Shown one piece after another: positions 43,620-54,174 of a stretch of 64,000 nucleotides of DNA. The DNA comes from Heterohyrax brucei. Taxonomy: Eukaryota; Chordata; Mammalia; Hyracoidea; Procaviidae. The number at the start of each line of letters is the position of its first letter. Within the stretch, counting starts at the first letter, position 1. A model generated the notes under the pieces. It saw nothing but the letters and a program-made list of their open reading frames with translations, did not search any database and was not told where the DNA came from. Position numbers and translations under genes: made by a program. The stretch is from positions 63,645,431-63,709,430 of the forward strand of contig CM053146.1 of the NCBI GenBank assembly GCA_028571685.1. Reading direction: 5' to 3'.

Positions 43620-43961
43620 TCCTCCTGCTATTCTGCTTCCACTGTGACAGAAGATAAAGCAAATAGTTAACAACATCCCCCACTTCTAGATTCCTAGATC
43701 CTAAGGAAACTGAATTTTACTCCAGTTTTTTTTTTCTCAGAAAACAAGTGTAATCCTCCCCCACTACTGTCAGTTGTTGTTTTTCTTTTTTCCAGCCATG
43801 AAAATGATAAATAGCTCACCTGAGCTCAAATATCCTAGGAATGTAATGGATGGGTTGTTTCCTTAGGGTTTGGAAACCCAGAAGTGGGAGAAGTTGTTCA
43901 AAATTTGCATTATCTTCTGACACAACAGAAGTAGAGTAGTAGGAAGAAGCTGGCAGGAGGA
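43620..43961. repeat. Imperfect inverted repeat, arms about 95-105 bp, loop about 140 bp
   Basis: Left arm 43620-43712 (tcctcctgctattctgcttc, gacagaagataaagcaaat, cccccacttctagattcc, cctaaggaaac). Right arm 43855-43961 holds the complements: gtttccttagggtttgg, ggaaacccagaagtgggag, aatttgcattatcttctgac, gaagctggcaggagga. The same blocks occur in mirrored order. Nature unknown; it could be two copies of one unnamed repeat in opposite directions. Confidence 0.65.
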
Positions 43962-44467
43962 TGGGCAAACTGGAGAAATGACAGCTGAAAACAGGGCACA
44001 CGGATTTACTTGGCGTAAGTACTTGTTGTCGAATATTGCTTAAGTATCCCGTGTCACATCTGGGACTTATATCAATTTGCTTCTTTCTTTCTTTCTTTTC
44101 TTGACTGCTCTATTCTTAATGGAGATAACCAAATAATAATTATTTTCTATTGCTGTCTTGTTTAATGCTGTTCTCATTGCCTAGAGCAAGATCTAGTAAC
44201 GACTCACTAAATGTATGTAGCATGGATGAAGGAAAGAATAATTCTTTATTTAAAGTCTCAAACTTTTTCTTTTGCACTTTAAATTTTTTTAGGGTAAAGA
44301 CACACTCACTGGTGTTCTGCTAGACACCCTGTATTTCTACTCATACTGTAAGGTGGGCATCCCTAAGCTATGAGTCAAGGATGGGGTTGTGGAAGGAGAG
44401 TGGACCATGGGCTTATTGCAGGTTATCTCCATCCCTACCAAGGTATCCATCCTTAGCTCTATCCTAA
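43962..44467. other. Unassigned sequence
   Basis: Includes a short ttctttctttctttctttt run near 44082. No gene seen. Confidence 0.4.
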
Positions 44468-44477
44468 CCAAATAGGA

Positions 44478-44624
44478 GAAACCCTGGTGCTACAGCTGCT
44501 AGCCAGAAGGCTAGAGGTTCAAATCTACCAGGTGTTCCTTGGAAACTGTATGTCTATAGGGTCACTGTGAGTCAGAGTTGACTCAGTGACAGTGGGTTTG
44601 GTTCTGTTTGTTTTTTTTTTTTAA
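44478..44624 (+). mobile_element. AfroSINE, first of a pair at one target site
   Basis: gagaaaccctggtgctacag, gctagaggttcaaatctacc, gagttgactcagtgacagtg, then a T-run. An internal shortening removes part of the middle. Flanked by ccaaatagga (44468-44477) and gcaaatagg (44625-44633). Confidence 0.9.
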
Positions 44625-44633
44625 GCAAATAGG

Positions 44634-44811
44634 GAAAACCCTAGTGGCATAGTGGTAAAGTGCTACAGATGCTAACCGAAAGACTGGCAGCTCAAATCTA
44701 CCAGGCACTGTTGAAAACTCTATGGGACAATTATACTTTTTCCTACAGGGTTGCTATGAGTTGGAATTGACTTGAAAGTAGTGAATTTGGTTTGGTTTGG
44801 ATTGTGTTTGA
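44634..44811 (+). mobile_element. AfroSINE, second of a pair at one target site
   Basis: gaaaaccctagtggcatagt, gactggcagctcaaatctac, gggttgctatgagttgg, gtgaatttggtttgg. Flanked by gcaaatagg at 44625-44633 and 44812-44820 (perfect). Confidence 0.92.
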
Positions 44812-44820
44812 GCAAATAGG

Positions 44821-45277
44821 ACACACTGCAACACACCACTTTGTTTCCAATGTATACGTATAATAGATTAATAAAGATACAGGAGCACATAAAAGAGTCA
44901 CTAAGTTCATAGTAGCTCTTGACTTTGTGTACTTACTCAGTAAAAAGGTACTAAAAGTATAAATGCTGTCATATTTATACTGTTTAATTCATGACTGATG
45001 TTTATGTCCAGCTTATCTTGGACATCAAATAAGCTGAGAGTTAGAATCTTCTATCAACCACTAGAGGGTGGTACAGACCAGTGAAAAGGCTGACCATACA
45101 ACACTAGCGTATTTCCAGCACTGCCTAGATGGTGATAATAATTCAAGCCTTGAGAGAGACAGAGAGAGATAAAATAAAAATAACTTTAAATCTCTAAAAG
45201 AAGAAAATCAAAACACCTTTACTAATCCCATGGGAAAGTGTATTTTGTAACCACTGACACTATCTTGGACAATGAAT
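44821..45277. other. Unassigned; CTCF-like site at 45058-45071
   Basis: No gene seen. ccactagagggtgg fits the CTCF core in 13 of 14 positions as I recall the consensus. Function is not shown. Confidence 0.35.
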
Positions 45278-45757
45278 AAGGAGTTCTGGTGGAGCAATTC
45301 CTAAGAGCTCTGTTGCTAGCCAAAAGGTCAGAAGTTCAAACCTACCAGCTGCCTCTTGTGAGAAAAAAAAAAAAGCAATTTTCTACTGCAAAAATTTTTT
45401 ATAAGAGAAAATCAAACCCATTGTCATCAGAGTAGAACTGCCCTATAGAGTTTCCAAGGAGCAGCTAGTAGATTTGAACTGCTGACCTTTCAGTTAGCAA
45501 ATGTAGCACTTAACCATTGTACTACAGGGCTCCTTCCTGCAAACATCACAGCCTAGGAACCCCTTTGTGGCAGTTCCACTCAGTGGCACATAACAACAAC
45601 AAAAAACCCACTGCCATTGAGTCGATTCCAACTCATAGTGACCCTACAGACAATAGGACTGCCCCATAGAGTTTCCAAGGAGCACCTAATGGATTCAAAC
45701 TGCCGACCTTTTGGTTAGAAGACTAGCACTTAATCAGTATGCCACCTAGGCGCAAAT
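45278..45757. mobile_element. Cluster of AfroSINEs, nested and opposed
   Basis: 45278-45398 (+): head ggagttctggtggagcaatt, then gtcagaagttcaaaccta. 45410-45533 (-): caaacccattgtcatcagag, then gtagcacttaaccattg, with an internal deletion. About 45545-45595 (+): gcagttccactcagtggc and ataacaacaacaaa, probably the tail of the first copy. 45596-45757 (-): cccactgccattgagtcgat to gtatgccacctagg. Order suggests the second copy landed inside the first. Confidence 0.8.
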
Positions 45758-46215
45758 GCTCAGAGCCTGGGATTAGAGCAACTTGGTTTAAATCTCATCT
45801 CTACCCCTTATTAGCAGCGTGAACTTAAGAAAGTCTGAAGTGTAACCTGAAGCTACACTGCCTGGATTCAACTACTGGTTCCATTGAATACCTGGGTGAC
45901 TTTAGGTGAATTCTTTTGTTTAGCCTTCATTTCCCCATACGTAAAATGAGCCAACAATACTAACTTCAAAATGCTTAAAGACTAAATATAGCCTGGTGGT
46001 ACAGTGGTTAAGAACTTGGCTGCTAACCAAAAGGTTGGCAATTTGAATCCACCAGCTGCTCCTTGGAGACTCTCTGGAGCAGTTCTACTGTGTCCTATAG
46101 GGTTGCTATGAGTCAGAATTAACTAGATGGCAATGGATTTGGATTTTTTGTAAGCACTTAACATGGTGACTGGTACATAGTGGAATGTAATAAATACTGA
46201 TCATTAGTATTGTTT
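45758..46215 (+). mobile_element. MIR-type SINEs, one split by an AfroSINE
   Basis: 45758-45840: agagcctgggattagagc, ggtttaaatctcatctctac. 45845-45987: ctgcctggattcaactactg, gggtgactttaggtgaattc, ccatacgtaaaatgagcc. The 3' end resumes at 46153: gcacttaacatggtgactgg, tacatagtggaatgtaataa. Confidence 0.72.
45988..46151 (+). mobile_element. AfroSINE, deletion form, inside MIR
   Basis: tagcctggtggtacagtggt, aaggttggcaatttgaatcc, tgtcctatagggttgctatg, gatggcaatggatttgg. Confidence 0.92.
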
Positions 46216-46954
46216 AAAATAATCTAAAATAAATTATAAGGATTAATTTGACACTGCAATGAGTGCTGTTTATAGCTTACCTTAAGGCATATCTGAGAAA
46301 CAGCAACACAGAATCTATTTTCTAATTCTTGCCAAAGCCAGATGGGCTCCTGGACACAGACTGTACACCACTGTTTTGAAGCCTTGCTTCTACCTGAAAA
46401 TTGAAACAGAAATCATGCAACTCAGCAAAAAAAATTGATCTATATCAACAGCCAATGTATATAATCTGTGCCCCTCAAAAATGTATTTTTTCATTTTTTA
46501 TTTTTTTTTAAGAAGTGGTTTAGTAGGATCACTCACAAATTTGAATTTTGGCCTTGAGAGTGGACACAAAGTGTCACCTCTTGTTTATTTCTGTGTAGGC
46601 TTTTGCAGATCAAAGCAGGCAGATGCTTCTTCCTGAAGTGGCCTCTGCCGGCCTGGGACGTGCTCGTCATTGAGCAAGGATGTGTCTGCATCAGCAGCCT
46701 GGATTTTTTACTTCTATCTCCATGGAGAAGTTTATCTTTAAAAATATAAATAAATAAATACCTATTTCAAAATGATATAAAAATCATCAGTTGTTTTATG
46801 TGTTTTATTATATCTGACAGAGGAGTCTGATAGTGTTGGACAGTTTAATGCTAGCAACAAAATGAACTGATTTCACAGACTATCCAACAGTGTGCTGGGA
46901 GGTTTAGTGATGACCACAAGGAGCTGAGATCATCGAACTGCTGTTACCTATCCT
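46216..46954. other. Unique sequence; terminal-exon-like segment at 46599
   Basis: A pyrimidine-rich run ending ttatttctgtgtag (46585-46598) precedes a GC-rich block, and repeated aataaa signals lie at 46749-46758. No repeat recognised in the block. Confidence 0.4.
46599..46760 (+). other. Terminal-exon-like segment (candidate)
   Basis: After an acceptor-like border, one frame is open from 46599 for 24 codons (…QMLLPEVASAGLGRARH) to a TGA at 46671-46673, followed by about 75 bp and overlapping aataaa signals. No upstream partner exon was found, and the peptide matches nothing I know. Confidence 0.18.
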
Positions 46955-47138
46955 GGGTGATACCAACATTTGACCTGCTCAGCTACTGACTGAAACGTCG
47001 GTGGTGTGAGTGCCTGGAGAGCAAGGCCTAGTGGTGGGATTCTGAAAACTTAGCCACTGAAAATCTGTGGATCACAGTTCCACTCAGACACATGTGGGGC
47101 CTCCGTAATTCAGAACTAACTGGACAGCAACTGGTTTT
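46955..47138 (+). mobile_element. AfroSINE, long form, decayed head
   Basis: gcctggagagcaaggcctag, gaaaacttagccactgaaaa, tccactcagacacatgtggg, ctggacagcaactggttttc: the 3' two thirds of the long form. Confidence 0.75.
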
Positions 47139-49104
47139 CTTATTTTGTTGGGTTTGTTTGTTTATTTTAAATAAGTCTCACAGTTGTCAGCTAACCTGGT
47201 CATTTCTCACCAATGAATCAACTTCCCTAGGAGGCCACCTCTGTGCTTCGTATTCCTCTGGATACCACTGCCATTCAAACTGACCCCATTAAGGGACAGA
47301 GCTAGTCGGGGTGTCACCAAAATACAAAGAAAATGACTGGGTCAAATACAATGCAAGGCCTGACTCACTTCCTTGCTGGCAGAAGCAGCTAAGGCTGACG
47401 GCTCCAGCCACCCAGAAGGCATGGGAAGACATGCCTGGAGTTCTGCTGGGTGAAGGTCACAGGCCTGAAACTCGGAGGACACAGTTCTACTCCATACATA
47501 TGGGGTCGGCTAACCAACGAGGAACCACAGCGAGGACAGAGCTCCCACGGGCATATCACCGGAAACAGAGAAAAGCGCTGCGCTGATCTGCTGTAAGCCC
47601 TGGATCACTTCCGGAAGACAGCTTCCCCTACAGAAACCAATGAATCTGTTTTCCGAGTCATCTGTTTTCAACAAGTTAAGAGTTCAAAAGACTTGTCCAA
47701 AAAGTCAAAATTTCTGTAGCCAAGGGCTGGTGTGCCAGTGTGATCATGTCTGCCCTTTAGATGTAAAAACTGAAGCACTTTGTAAAACCTGAAACAGTTC
47801 AAGACATTAAAGAGGTTCCCCTCAAAAGGAATTTTCATGCACTGTAGAAACCATTCAGAGGCAAAACATCACATCCTAGTGAACATAATAGGGTCTTGCA
47901 GCCCCCTCTTATTTGAACACAACTCTCATTGACTTAAAAGTGACATTTCCAAACTGACTGCAGGAACGGTTTGTCCCCTAAACAAAGCAGGCTGCCTTTG
48001 TTCTGGTAGACTGGCTTCTCTTCTTTGTCTTGGTATAATTTGATACAGCATTCATTCATTCCAGTGTGACTCGCATTTGAAAAATTTCTCAATGAGACCA
48101 TTTAAAAAATATATTTTAATCCAGAGCTTTCATGACTTATTCTAAGGCTTCTTTCAGCCTTCAGGCTTCCCCTGGTTAGTTGAGCAGAATTAGCCAGAAC
48201 CATATTTACACTGAAACAGCAACTGATTATAAATAGTATACATCTTGTAAAATAAAATATTTTATTTTGAAATAAAAATTTTCATAGTCAATTTCAATCT
48301 ATAAGTTACTATTATTCCCTAAAAATTCTGGGTGATGAATATGCAGTTTGTGTCAACAATTGCTTGTAGACTTTTTTTTTTTTTCATTAAAATGGCAGAT
48401 AATCAACTTTCAGCTTGGAAGGGAAGTCCTTTAAATAGAGTCTAGTGCCTTCCACATGTCAGAAGTCCCAGAGAACAAATACTGTATCTCTGAATGTTTC
48501 AGAACAGTGCAGTGAAAACCAGAGCTGCAGAAATTTTCTTTTCTGGGAAATACGCTCCTGTCAAGGGCCAGTCTCTTTGCCACTTACCTTCTCCGTTCCC
48601 GTGCACTTTCTGACCCCTCAGGTCAGAAGGCCCGTAAATTTCAAGATCTGCCACTCTCCCGGGGCAGAGGTGAAGGCCAGGGAAGAGGAAACTTGAAAAT
48701 CACAACTTCATTAACTCAAACAAAGCAGATGTCCCAGTTTACATTTTAAGCCGATGAATCTTCTTCGTGATGGTTCCCATGTCTCTTTAAATAAACAATG
48801 TGGAAAGAAAAATATTATGGTCTCTATTTGTAGCATTTTGCACTGAAAATAACTTGTGCAGGAGAGGTGAACCAGTGGCGTATGAGTGAGTATGACTCTC
48901 TAACTTGACTTTTACGCTTATTTCTTCCTGGTTAAATGACCAGCTCACTGATTACCTTGCGACCTGCCTGCGCATATGAAAGCGAAAATTTAAACATCTC
49001 TCATATTAACAGTAAGATCTGAGTTCAATTTAGGACTAAGCAAAGGCATTCTTGTTGCTAGTCATGTTTTGCTTTTTTAGCATATAAATAGGTTTCAAAA
49101 GAAG
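47139..49104. other. Mostly unassigned, longest repeat-poor stretch
   Basis: About 2 kb in which I recognise no certain repeat; a possible AfroSINE scrap lies at about 47415-47530 (gacacagttctactccatac, tatggggtcggc). The 83-codon frame at 48445-48696 and the 91-codon frame at 47311-47586 have no domain that I know. A minus-strand donor-like gtaagtgg lies at about 48585-48592. This is the best region to test for conserved non-coding DNA. Confidence 0.4.
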
Positions 49105-49291
49105 AACCAATTGCAGTCCTGTGGATTCTGACTTACGACAAACTCTACATGTATTAGAACTGTTCTCTGTAGAATTTTCAAAGACTTACTTTTCAGAAGT
49201 AGATGGCCAGAGAGACCACTGGATGCACTCGAACCTCTAACCTTTTGGTGAACAGTTGAGTACATTAACTGTACCACCCACAGTCTCCTTT
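49105..49291 (-). mobile_element. AfroSINE, long form
   Basis: Antisense: tttcagaagtagatggccag, gcactcgaacctctaacc, ttttggtgaacagttgag, tgtaccacccacagtctcc. Confidence 0.82.
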
Positions 49292-49840
49292 GGAAAAAAT
49301 ATTCAAAAGAATATTTAGAGTAGCCCATAAAGACATAAATAACTTAACAGAGACAATCAATGAGAACGTTAAGTATCAAAGAGGTTTCTACATCCTGAAT
49401 TTGCCTTTGAGTGAGAAGTGAGTGATCAAATTCAAAAACACTTCATGTGATAAAGCTAAATGCTATCCTTCTCCTCGCTAATATCCTCCTGAGATTTTGC
49501 TCTTCACTTGAGCAAATTAATGGAGGGGGAAGGCTGATCAAAAGAAAAACTCACGAAAAGTGAACACCATAAATTGCTGCTGAGACTGAAACAGATCAGA
49601 AAAATCTCTTTTCAGTCAGATAAAGATCAGAAGCAAAAGGCATAGATAGAGACATGAGAAATCTGCTGTAAAATAAATAGAAGGAAAACAGAAACAGGCA
49701 GGTTTGGAGAGGGGTTAAGAATGTCACAACCAGAAGAGAACTCTGTGGTGCCAGGCAGCTCCTCAGAGCCCTCTTCACATACCTTTCTTGGCAGGCAGGA
49801 CCTGAATTATGGGGAGCTTACAATTTGTGGCATCCCACAA
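49292..49840. other. Unassigned sequence
   Basis: No repeat or gene recognised. Confidence 0.35.
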
Positions 49841-49844
49841 CCCG

Positions 49845-50076
49845 CCACATATACAAACATGTGCACATGCACACACGTGCACATGTACACACACCACACG
49901 TACACACACATACATGTTCCATATCACACCCATACATAGCCTCATGTCACACCACACATGCACACACCATACACACATACCACATACACATAGACACGTC
50001 TCACAACATAGACATACCTCATACATACCACTCACCCTCCCCATCCTATGCCACCCACATAACACACAACACACAA

Positions 50077-50109
<33 letters not shown>

Positions 50110-50110
50110 G
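49845..50110. repeat. CA-rich microsatellite region
   Basis: About 265 bp made of interrupted CA/ACC/ATAC repeats, ending in a purer (CA) run at about 50084-50109. Long frames on both strands here (100-135 codons, rich in H/T on one strand and C/V on the other) are products of the repeat. Confidence 0.92.
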
Positions 50111-50214
50111 TCACACAGCAATTTTGTTTTTTATAAGCTACATTTACACAAGCACTTGTACTGAGTTGAAACAAGTGGAGGAAGTCTTCCTAGGGTTAAG
50201 GAAGGCCATGCTTT

Positions 50215-50430
50215 AAGAAATATCTGAAAATCAGAAAGTCAAGAACAGAAAGAGGGAGTGGAAGGCTTGGCTAACTGCCTCCAGAAACAACAGCCTCCTT
50301 CAGTCTGGGACCACAAGAAGTGGACAGCCTCTGCTACTGTTACTGAACATCTTGATCAAAATTCTATAAAAAAATCAAGATCAAAAGGGGGAAGCAACCA
50401 ATATTCCATCTTGGAACACTTCTGTACTGC
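50215..50430 (+). mobile_element. L1 LINE 3'UTR fragment (second type)
   Basis: gaaggcttggctaactgcct, cagtctgggaccacaagaag, gaacatcttgatcaaaattc, atcaaaagggggaagc: matches the order at 25395-25545 of the other L1 3'UTR. Confidence 0.65.
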
Positions 50431-50984
50431 CACTTGAGGCTTGAATCTTTTCTTCGTTTCTTTCATCTTCAGAAATGTTGAGTGTGTTCTCTTCCGGTTT
50501 TCGATCTCCAGGTCTCCACATATTTCATCATACTTTGTCTTCTTGAGCCACCCTTTAAAATCTTCTGTTCAGCTCTTCCACTTCATCATTTCTTCCACTT
50601 GTTTTAACTACCCTACATCCAAGAGCAAGATTCACAGTCTCTTCTGACACCCGTTTTGATCTTTTCTGTCTTTCCTTTTTCGTTTTGGTATCTTTTACTT
50701 TCTTCGTGTTTGATGTCTCTGATGTCATCAGAAAACTTCGTGTATAGCATGTTATTCCTGGTATAAGAAGGGGGGTGGGAAGACAGGAATACATGGTTGT
50801 ATCTGTGTAAAGAAACAGTAGAAAGAAACATAAGAAATTAATGTAAATGTTTTGTAACTGGGGTGGACTGAAAGGGGTTGATGGAACAAAATGGACATTT
50901 TTCAATGAGTGACTTTAGAAATCAGTTTGGTTTTTGAACGGTGTGCATGTATTACCTATTTAGAAATTTTAATTTAAAAAAATG
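50431..50984. other. Unassigned sequence
   Basis: The 116-codon minus-strand frame (50555-50905) overlaps other frames and has no domain. No gene called. Confidence 0.35.
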
Positions 50985-51109
50985 ACAGTACTCACAACTC
51001 ACTAATAAAACAAATAATCTATTTTTAAATGAGCAAAAAATGTAACTGCTTCACCAAAGAAAAGATACATAGAAAGCAAATAAGCACACGAAAAGATGCT
51101 GAACAGCAC

Positions 51110-51345
51110 TGTTGTGTGCTGCTGAGTCGATTCCAACAGCAGTCATTGCTATCTGCCACTGAGTCCATTTCAACACATAGTGATCCTGTAGGACAAAGTA
51201 GAAGTGCCCATAGGTTTTCCTAGAGTGTAATCTTTATGGAGCAGATCCTCAAGTTTTTTCTTCTGTGGAGGGTGCGCTGGTGGATTTGAAACCCAGCCTT
51301 TGGGGTTAACAGCCAAGCACCTAACCATTGCACCACCAGGGATAC
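51110..51345 (-). mobile_element. AfroSINE, long or third form, inside L1M
   Basis: Antisense: gtgtgctgctgagtcgattc, ctgtaggacaaagtagaag, gatcctcaagttttttcttc, ggtggatttgaaacccagcc, cattgcaccaccaggga. It contains a block (tggagcagatcctcaag) not seen in the two main forms and starts with a partly repeated segment (gctgagtcgatt, then ccactgagtccattt). Confidence 0.78.
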
Positions 51346-52029
51346 TAAATGCAAATTAAAATGAAGCCCGAATACGTCCAAAAAAAAAAAAAATGAGATG
51401 AGAAGACTGATGATAGCAAGTACTGAGGAGAACGTAGAGCCATCTAAGCTGTTACGTGTTGCTAGTGGGAATGCAAAGTGGGACCACCCCTTTTTGAAGC
51501 AGAGTCAGTGCCTTATAAAGCTAAACACACATTTAGTAGATGAACTGGCCATCCTACTCCGAGGCATTTAACCAAGAGAAATGAAAACATATGTTCATAC
51601 GCATTGACACATAAAAAAATCTATACACAAATGTTTATAGCAACATTATTCATCGTCTCCAAAATCTGGAAACAATCCAAATATCTACCCACGTGAATAC
51701 TTAAGCAGTCTGACTGCAGGATACTACTCCCTAATAAAGGAAATGAACTACTGATGCAGACACCAACGTGAGTAAATTTCAAATGTGTTCTGCTATGTGA
51801 AAGAAGCCAGACAGATTCAACAGGCTACAGACTGCAGGATTCCATTTATGTGACATTGTGATAAAGAAAGGAAAACTAGAGGGACAGAAAGCTGATCAGT
51901 GGCCAGAAGTTGTGGATGGAGAAAGGGTTCCCAAAAGGAAGCTTGACAGAACTTCTTGGGGTGATGATATTGTTTCTAATCATGGTGGGAATTACATGAC
52001 AGTGTTCAGTTGTTGAAATTCATGACTTG

Positions 52030-52989
52030 TGGTATGAGTTGAGCTGTGTACCCCCCTCTGTTTTGGTCAGCTAGTGCTGCTCTAACAGAAATACCAAATA
52101 GCAGATGGCTTTAACAAAGGACTTCTCACACAGAGAGAAGTCCAAAATCAGAATGTCCGCTCCAGGGGAAGGCTTCACCACTTGGTAGCTCTGGAGGGAA
52201 ATCCTCAGTCTTTGTTCAGGGAGCATCTTAACACAGGAACCTCAGGTCTGAAGGAGGTGCTCTTCTCCTGGTACTGCTTTCTTGACAGCCTGAGGTTCCA
52301 ATTCTCTGCTTGCTTCCCTTCCCTTTTATCCCTTGTAGTATAGAAAGTGGTACAAGCCACACTCCGGGGAAACTCCCTTTACAGTGGAGCAGGGAGGTGA
52401 CTTTCGGAAGGGATTTACAGTCCCACCCTAATCCTCTTTAACATGCAGCATAGGAAAATCACAGAATAGAGGGCAATCACACAGTACTGGTAATCACAAC
52501 CCAGCCAAATTTCTATACATATTTTTTGGGGGACACAACTCAATCCATGACACCACCTAAAAATGTATATGTTGAATGCTCATTCCCAGAACCTCAGAAT
52601 GTGATCTTATTTGGAAATAAAGTTATTGCAAATAAAATTAGTTGACATGAGGCTGTAATAGAGCAGGACTGGCCCTAATCTCTTTATGACTAGTGTCCTT
52701 CTAAGAAGAAAAGAGGGGATACACACAGGCATACAGAGAGAACTCTGTGTGAAGACAGAGACATATACTAGAATGATCCCTCTACACACCAAAGAAGACT
52801 ATAGTTTGCCAGTCATCACCAGAAGCTAAGAGAGAGACATAGAACAGACTCCCCCTACAGCCCTCAGAAAGAGCCAACACTTTGGACAACGAATTCAGAC
52901 TTCTAGCCTCCAGATCCATGAAAGAATAAGTAAATTTGTTTCTTTTAGCCACCCAGTTGGTGGTATCCTATTACAAAAGCTCTAGGAAG
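52030..52989 (+). mobile_element. MLT1-type LTR (ERVL-MaLR), split by another LTR
   Basis: Start at 52030 (tgagttgagctgtgtaccc), resumes at 52553: acctcagaatgtgatcttat, ttggaaataaagttattgc, ctctttatgactagtgtcc, accagaagctaagagagaga, cttctagcctccagatcc, gccacccagttggtggtat. Order and length fit MLT1 of placental mammals. Confidence 0.85.
52059..52552 (-). mobile_element. MaLR-like LTR (afrotherian) inside MLT1
   Basis: On the plus strand TGTTTTGGTCAGCTAG to CCATGACA (antisense element): cagctagtgctgctctaac, ccaggggaaggcttcaccac, cacactccggggaaactcc, gggggacacaactcaatcc. The flanks ccctc and ccacc match in only three of five bases. Confidence 0.85.
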
Positions 52990-53075
52990 TGAAGAGCAAT
53001 TCACCTTAAATGGATGAATTTGGGTATATGTAAATTATGCCTCAATACACCTGGCGTTTAAAAAAAAAAATCATA

Positions 53076-53485
53076 ATAAATTGGAAGGAACCATGGTCAA
53101 CCTTCTTTTCAGAAGGCCACACTGGCTGCTGTGTGGTAAAAGGACTGGAGTGAGCAGGATTGAGGACTGGTTTGCAGCTATTTCAGTCATGTGGCTGAGA
53201 CCTCCCACCTGAGAGCTTGGGCTGGAGTGGTAGTGGATCTGAAGATGGAGAGAAGCAGACCCACTAGAAATGTGTTTTGGAGTGAGAACTGGGAGATTTG
53301 CTAACAGACTGAACATGGATCAAGAGGAAATTAGAGGTGCCCAAGGTGATTCCAGGTTGTTGCATTTCCCTGTCATTGGAAGCTGGGGTAGAACAGAGAG
53401 CATAATGTTCTGTTCCTAATTCCACAAAATTTTCTTCAGTGCTTCCAGCAGAGTCTCCAACTGTATGCTAAGGACTAAGACAAAA
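53076..53485. other. Unassigned, possibly an old interspersed repeat
   Basis: Blocks such as ggaccttggc-free purine-rich text (gatggagagaagcagaccc, gaggtgcccaaggtgattcc) remind me of an ancient mammalian repeat, but I cannot name it. Confidence 0.3.
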
Positions 53486-53580
53486 TCAAAAGAACAGTTG
53501 CTATCGAATCGACTCTGACTCACAGTGACACCACGTGTCAGACTGGAGCTGTGCTTCCTAGGGTTTTTAGTGGCAGCAGC
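53486..53580 (-). mobile_element. AfroSINE, long form, fragment
   Basis: Antisense: gctatcgaatcgactctgac, tcacagtgacaccacgtgtc, tggagctgtgcttcctaggg. Confidence 0.65.
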
Positions 53581-53716
53581 ACCAGGAATTACTTAATATG
53601 GACCTTCTAGCCATGGCCTTTCTGACTCCCACTCAATGACTGGCTGGTACAGTGCAAACAAGGTGCGTGTGATGTGCCAACAGGATTGTGCTAACACAAA
53701 TAAGGTATGTGGAACC

Positions 53717-54102
53717 TGTGATAGGTCAGGTTACGTGTCAACCTGGCTGGGACACAATTTCCAGTGGCTTGGCAGTCATGGAATGATGTAGTTATCCTCC
53801 ATTATATGATCTGATATAATTGTGCTTCATTCTGTAATCTGATGTCATTATTCTCCATTTTGCAATGTGTTACAAATCCTAGCCTGTCTGTCTGCTGTTA
53901 TGATCTCCCTTTGGAGTGAATCGATGTCATGTTAATGAGGCAGGAGTGGGGTGGGTTGTATCTTAAGTTACCTCCCTCCTCAAGGATGTGACTCAAGTCA
54001 CCACCTCTACCCTAGTCACCACCCTTACCACTCTTCTTTAAGTCAAACCTTTGTGCCATCTTGCTCAAGTAAGACGAGTTTCTTTGAGGGTATGGTCTGC
54101 AT

Positions 54103-54174
<72 letters not shown>

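Larger units (their letters stand above)
50985..53075 (+). mobile_element. Old L1 (L1M-type) 3' end hosting nested insertions
   Basis: L1 pieces: 50985-51109 (agcaaataagcacacgaaaa, gatgctgaacag), 51346-52029 (atgcaaattaaaatgaagcc, ttgctagtgggaatgcaaag, tccatttatgtgacattg) and 52990-53075 (attcaccttaaatggatg, atgtaaattatgcctcaat, A-run). The pieces join in the right order once the SINE at 51110 and the LTR at 52030 are removed. Confidence 0.82.

Noticed and set aside
48585..48592. Minus-strand donor-like gtaagtgg as evidence for an exon
   Set aside because: No matching acceptor was found upstream on that strand; a single donor-like octamer is common by chance.
49775..50216. Long frames rich in His/Thr or Cys/Val on both strands
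   Set aside because: They are translations of an interrupted CA repeat.
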